Assembly (NCBI GenBank): GCA_040220895.1
Contig: JAVJVY010000019.1
Location: 1 to 64,000 of the forward strand
DNA from: UBA11591 sp040220895
Lineage (GTDB): Bacteria > Bacteroidota > Bacteroidia > Flavobacteriales_E > Vicingaceae
Reading direction: 5' to 3'
Length of the DNA stretch: 64,000 bases
Each line of letters begins with the position of its first letter. Position 1 is the first letter of the stretch. Made by a program: the position numbers and the translations under genes. Below are positions 63,901 through 64,000 of the stretch, one piece after another. A model generated the notes under the pieces. That model had not been told where the DNA came from. It searched no databases and was given only the letters and a program-made list of their open reading frames with translations.

Positions 63901-64000
63901 GGATGCGAAAAAATTCAGTTAAGGCCCACCTACATCGAAGTTCAGCAAACGCCTGTAGCCGAATTCGGTGCTGACCGCACCGACTCTACTTGCTATCCCT
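60985..64000 (+). CDS. Giant PKD-repeat surface protein (5' part; runs off the window)
   Basis: A continuous open frame of at least 1005 codons with no stop to the window end. No ATG, GTG or TTG lies before the signal peptide, but CTG 60985 gives (M)KSLITLLFTALSACILVAQ, a perfect one. The rest is a chain of PKD domains, each with a WxFGD signature: at 61396, 61654, 61897, 62983 and 63799, with more degenerate copies between. Cys/Asp-rich linkers such as GCxDT and CxP recur. This is the architecture of SprB-like gliding adhesins and other T9SS cargo; the sorting domain would lie beyond the window. Divergent from porP. Confidence 0.88.
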   Translation, partial: MKSLITLLFTALSACILVAQPVANFSSSKSSGCSPLTAVQFLDLSTGSPTSWVWKRNGVQFSTLQNPTATFTSPGSYVINLTASNSSGSSSTSQTITVFTNPTSNFSATSATAGCNPLTVAFQDNSTSSTSAIASRLWSFGDGGQSALTNPNHTYTLSGIFPVSLKVIDGNGCEDTKQIPNYIQVYPLPNVSFSSNSVRQSCAPPLTIAFNNNSTGTGTLTYQWNFGDGTGSTAASPSHTYNAYGTFNVKLVVTDNNACSDSVVLNAFVKIQPLIANFSLSDDSICLGDSINLVQTSSNAVSYTWNFGDLSAGKTGSVVSHTYQDSGLFNIRMIAGIGVSGCTDTAYKNVYVQQVIADFTPSQQYICQLPQTVVYVNNSINGDEFRWHRGINCPNIPGLSYNSCGTWTGNPVIQYSSSSRGGQNVEGLYADTLIAISNLGCRDTAVIDTSIIINLVRSGPILNQNSFCRPFTINFNYVDWPFSPVFPTTSPSPTITSYEWIIDDTLYSSLKTPPNLIHADTGLWIGTLKVENSLGCRDSISFSFAAGDKQMPSFYMSSDTVCADELDTAFVTSQDTSYITGYQFITVPSSQQGGNKKFFYFNPSDTGWHSVTHVVDHHGCKDTLVKDSAFYVSGPIVNILIYTPFTCTDTTKLSLTSDIRGASKFIWDFGDTAVPKDSVNHFPVVNYPKTGNYIVTLTAYNGDSSCVASDFIIVGAYPTAAVLRSDLSSTPFSPPPGPGAGSFVNDTLEGCVPLEVSFSGMQSPGLLLCDWIIDGQLYQGLDIDSIISYTFNQRGYYDIVLIGYDTLKNCVDTARMVIGAYDPKADFIGMPNTGCAPLNAVLKDSSTSLIGLRHIIWNVASSQDTGQFYSRTFTGVTTEDVQLVVIDSFGCRDTLIKEDYIKTSNFSIFFYATGNRQLCTGDSIGFLESLFTPNITYLWLFGDGDSSTLANPYHIYNDSGTFDVTLIARNTSGCEKIQLRPTYIEVQQTPVAEFGADRTDSTCYP

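Noticed and set aside
1..64000. tRNA, rRNA, CRISPR array, intact IS or prophage
   Set aside because: No cloverleaf-like, rRNA-like, regularly spaced repeat or transposase sequence was noticed; intergenic gaps are short apart from 1122-1484.

Overview
The window is a chromosomal segment of a Bacteroidota bacterium; a finer placement cannot be made safely from sequence alone. The evidence for the phylum is a type IX secretion (T9SS) sorting domain, a PorP/SprF protein beside an OmpA/PD40 lipoprotein-like gene, three DUF1573 proteins, DUF4290 next to murA, the short Bacteroidota form of the primary sigma factor, zinc-free L36 and S14 proteins, almost no Shine-Dalgarno sequences, and repeated TAnnTTTG promoter elements.

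Layout. Positions 1-1484 are a small AT-rich accessory patch: the C-terminal end of a large secreted or polymorphic-toxin-like protein, a lipoprotein directly behind it that could be its immunity partner, and a frameshifted remnant of a serine recombinase. From 1485 to 11260 there is a run of minus-strand housekeeping genes: pcrA/uvrD helicase, two small hypotheticals (one DUF4290), murA with Asp in place of the fosfomycin-target Cys, a TlpA-like thioredoxin, then grpE-dnaJ followed by an ABC-2 exporter. From 11486 to 28505 lies a single merged str-S10-spc-alpha superoperon on the plus strand (rpsL to rplQ, including secY, infA, rpoA), lacking tuf, adk and map, closed by a clear terminator, followed by carA, eno and citrate synthase.

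From 32364 the order becomes mixed: a TPR protein, an aminotransferase, two DUF1573 proteins, valS, a polyphosphate kinase/exopolyphosphatase pair, a DUF218 protein, a conserved trio of carbamoyltransferase, DUF5989 and SxtJ-like membrane protein, a fused B12-dependent acyl-CoA mutase (IcmF), an OFA-type MFS transporter, the primary sigma factor, a hotdog thioesterase, a third DUF1573 protein and an S41 protease. The last 8 kb is cell-surface biology: a T9SS-sorted protein, an OmpA/PD40/TPR protein with PorP/SprF, and, divergent from them, the first 1005 codons of a very large PKD-repeat protein that runs off the window.

Several real genes are very short or have unusual starts: rpmD, rpmJ and the 49-residue DUF5989 gene, and the PKD giant, which appears to begin with CTG. 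I found no rRNA, tRNA, CRISPR array, intact insertion sequence or prophage. I see no strong case for a wholly new system; the best leads are the possible toxin/lipoprotein pair beside the recombinase remnant and the carbamoyltransferase-DUF5989-SxtJ trio.
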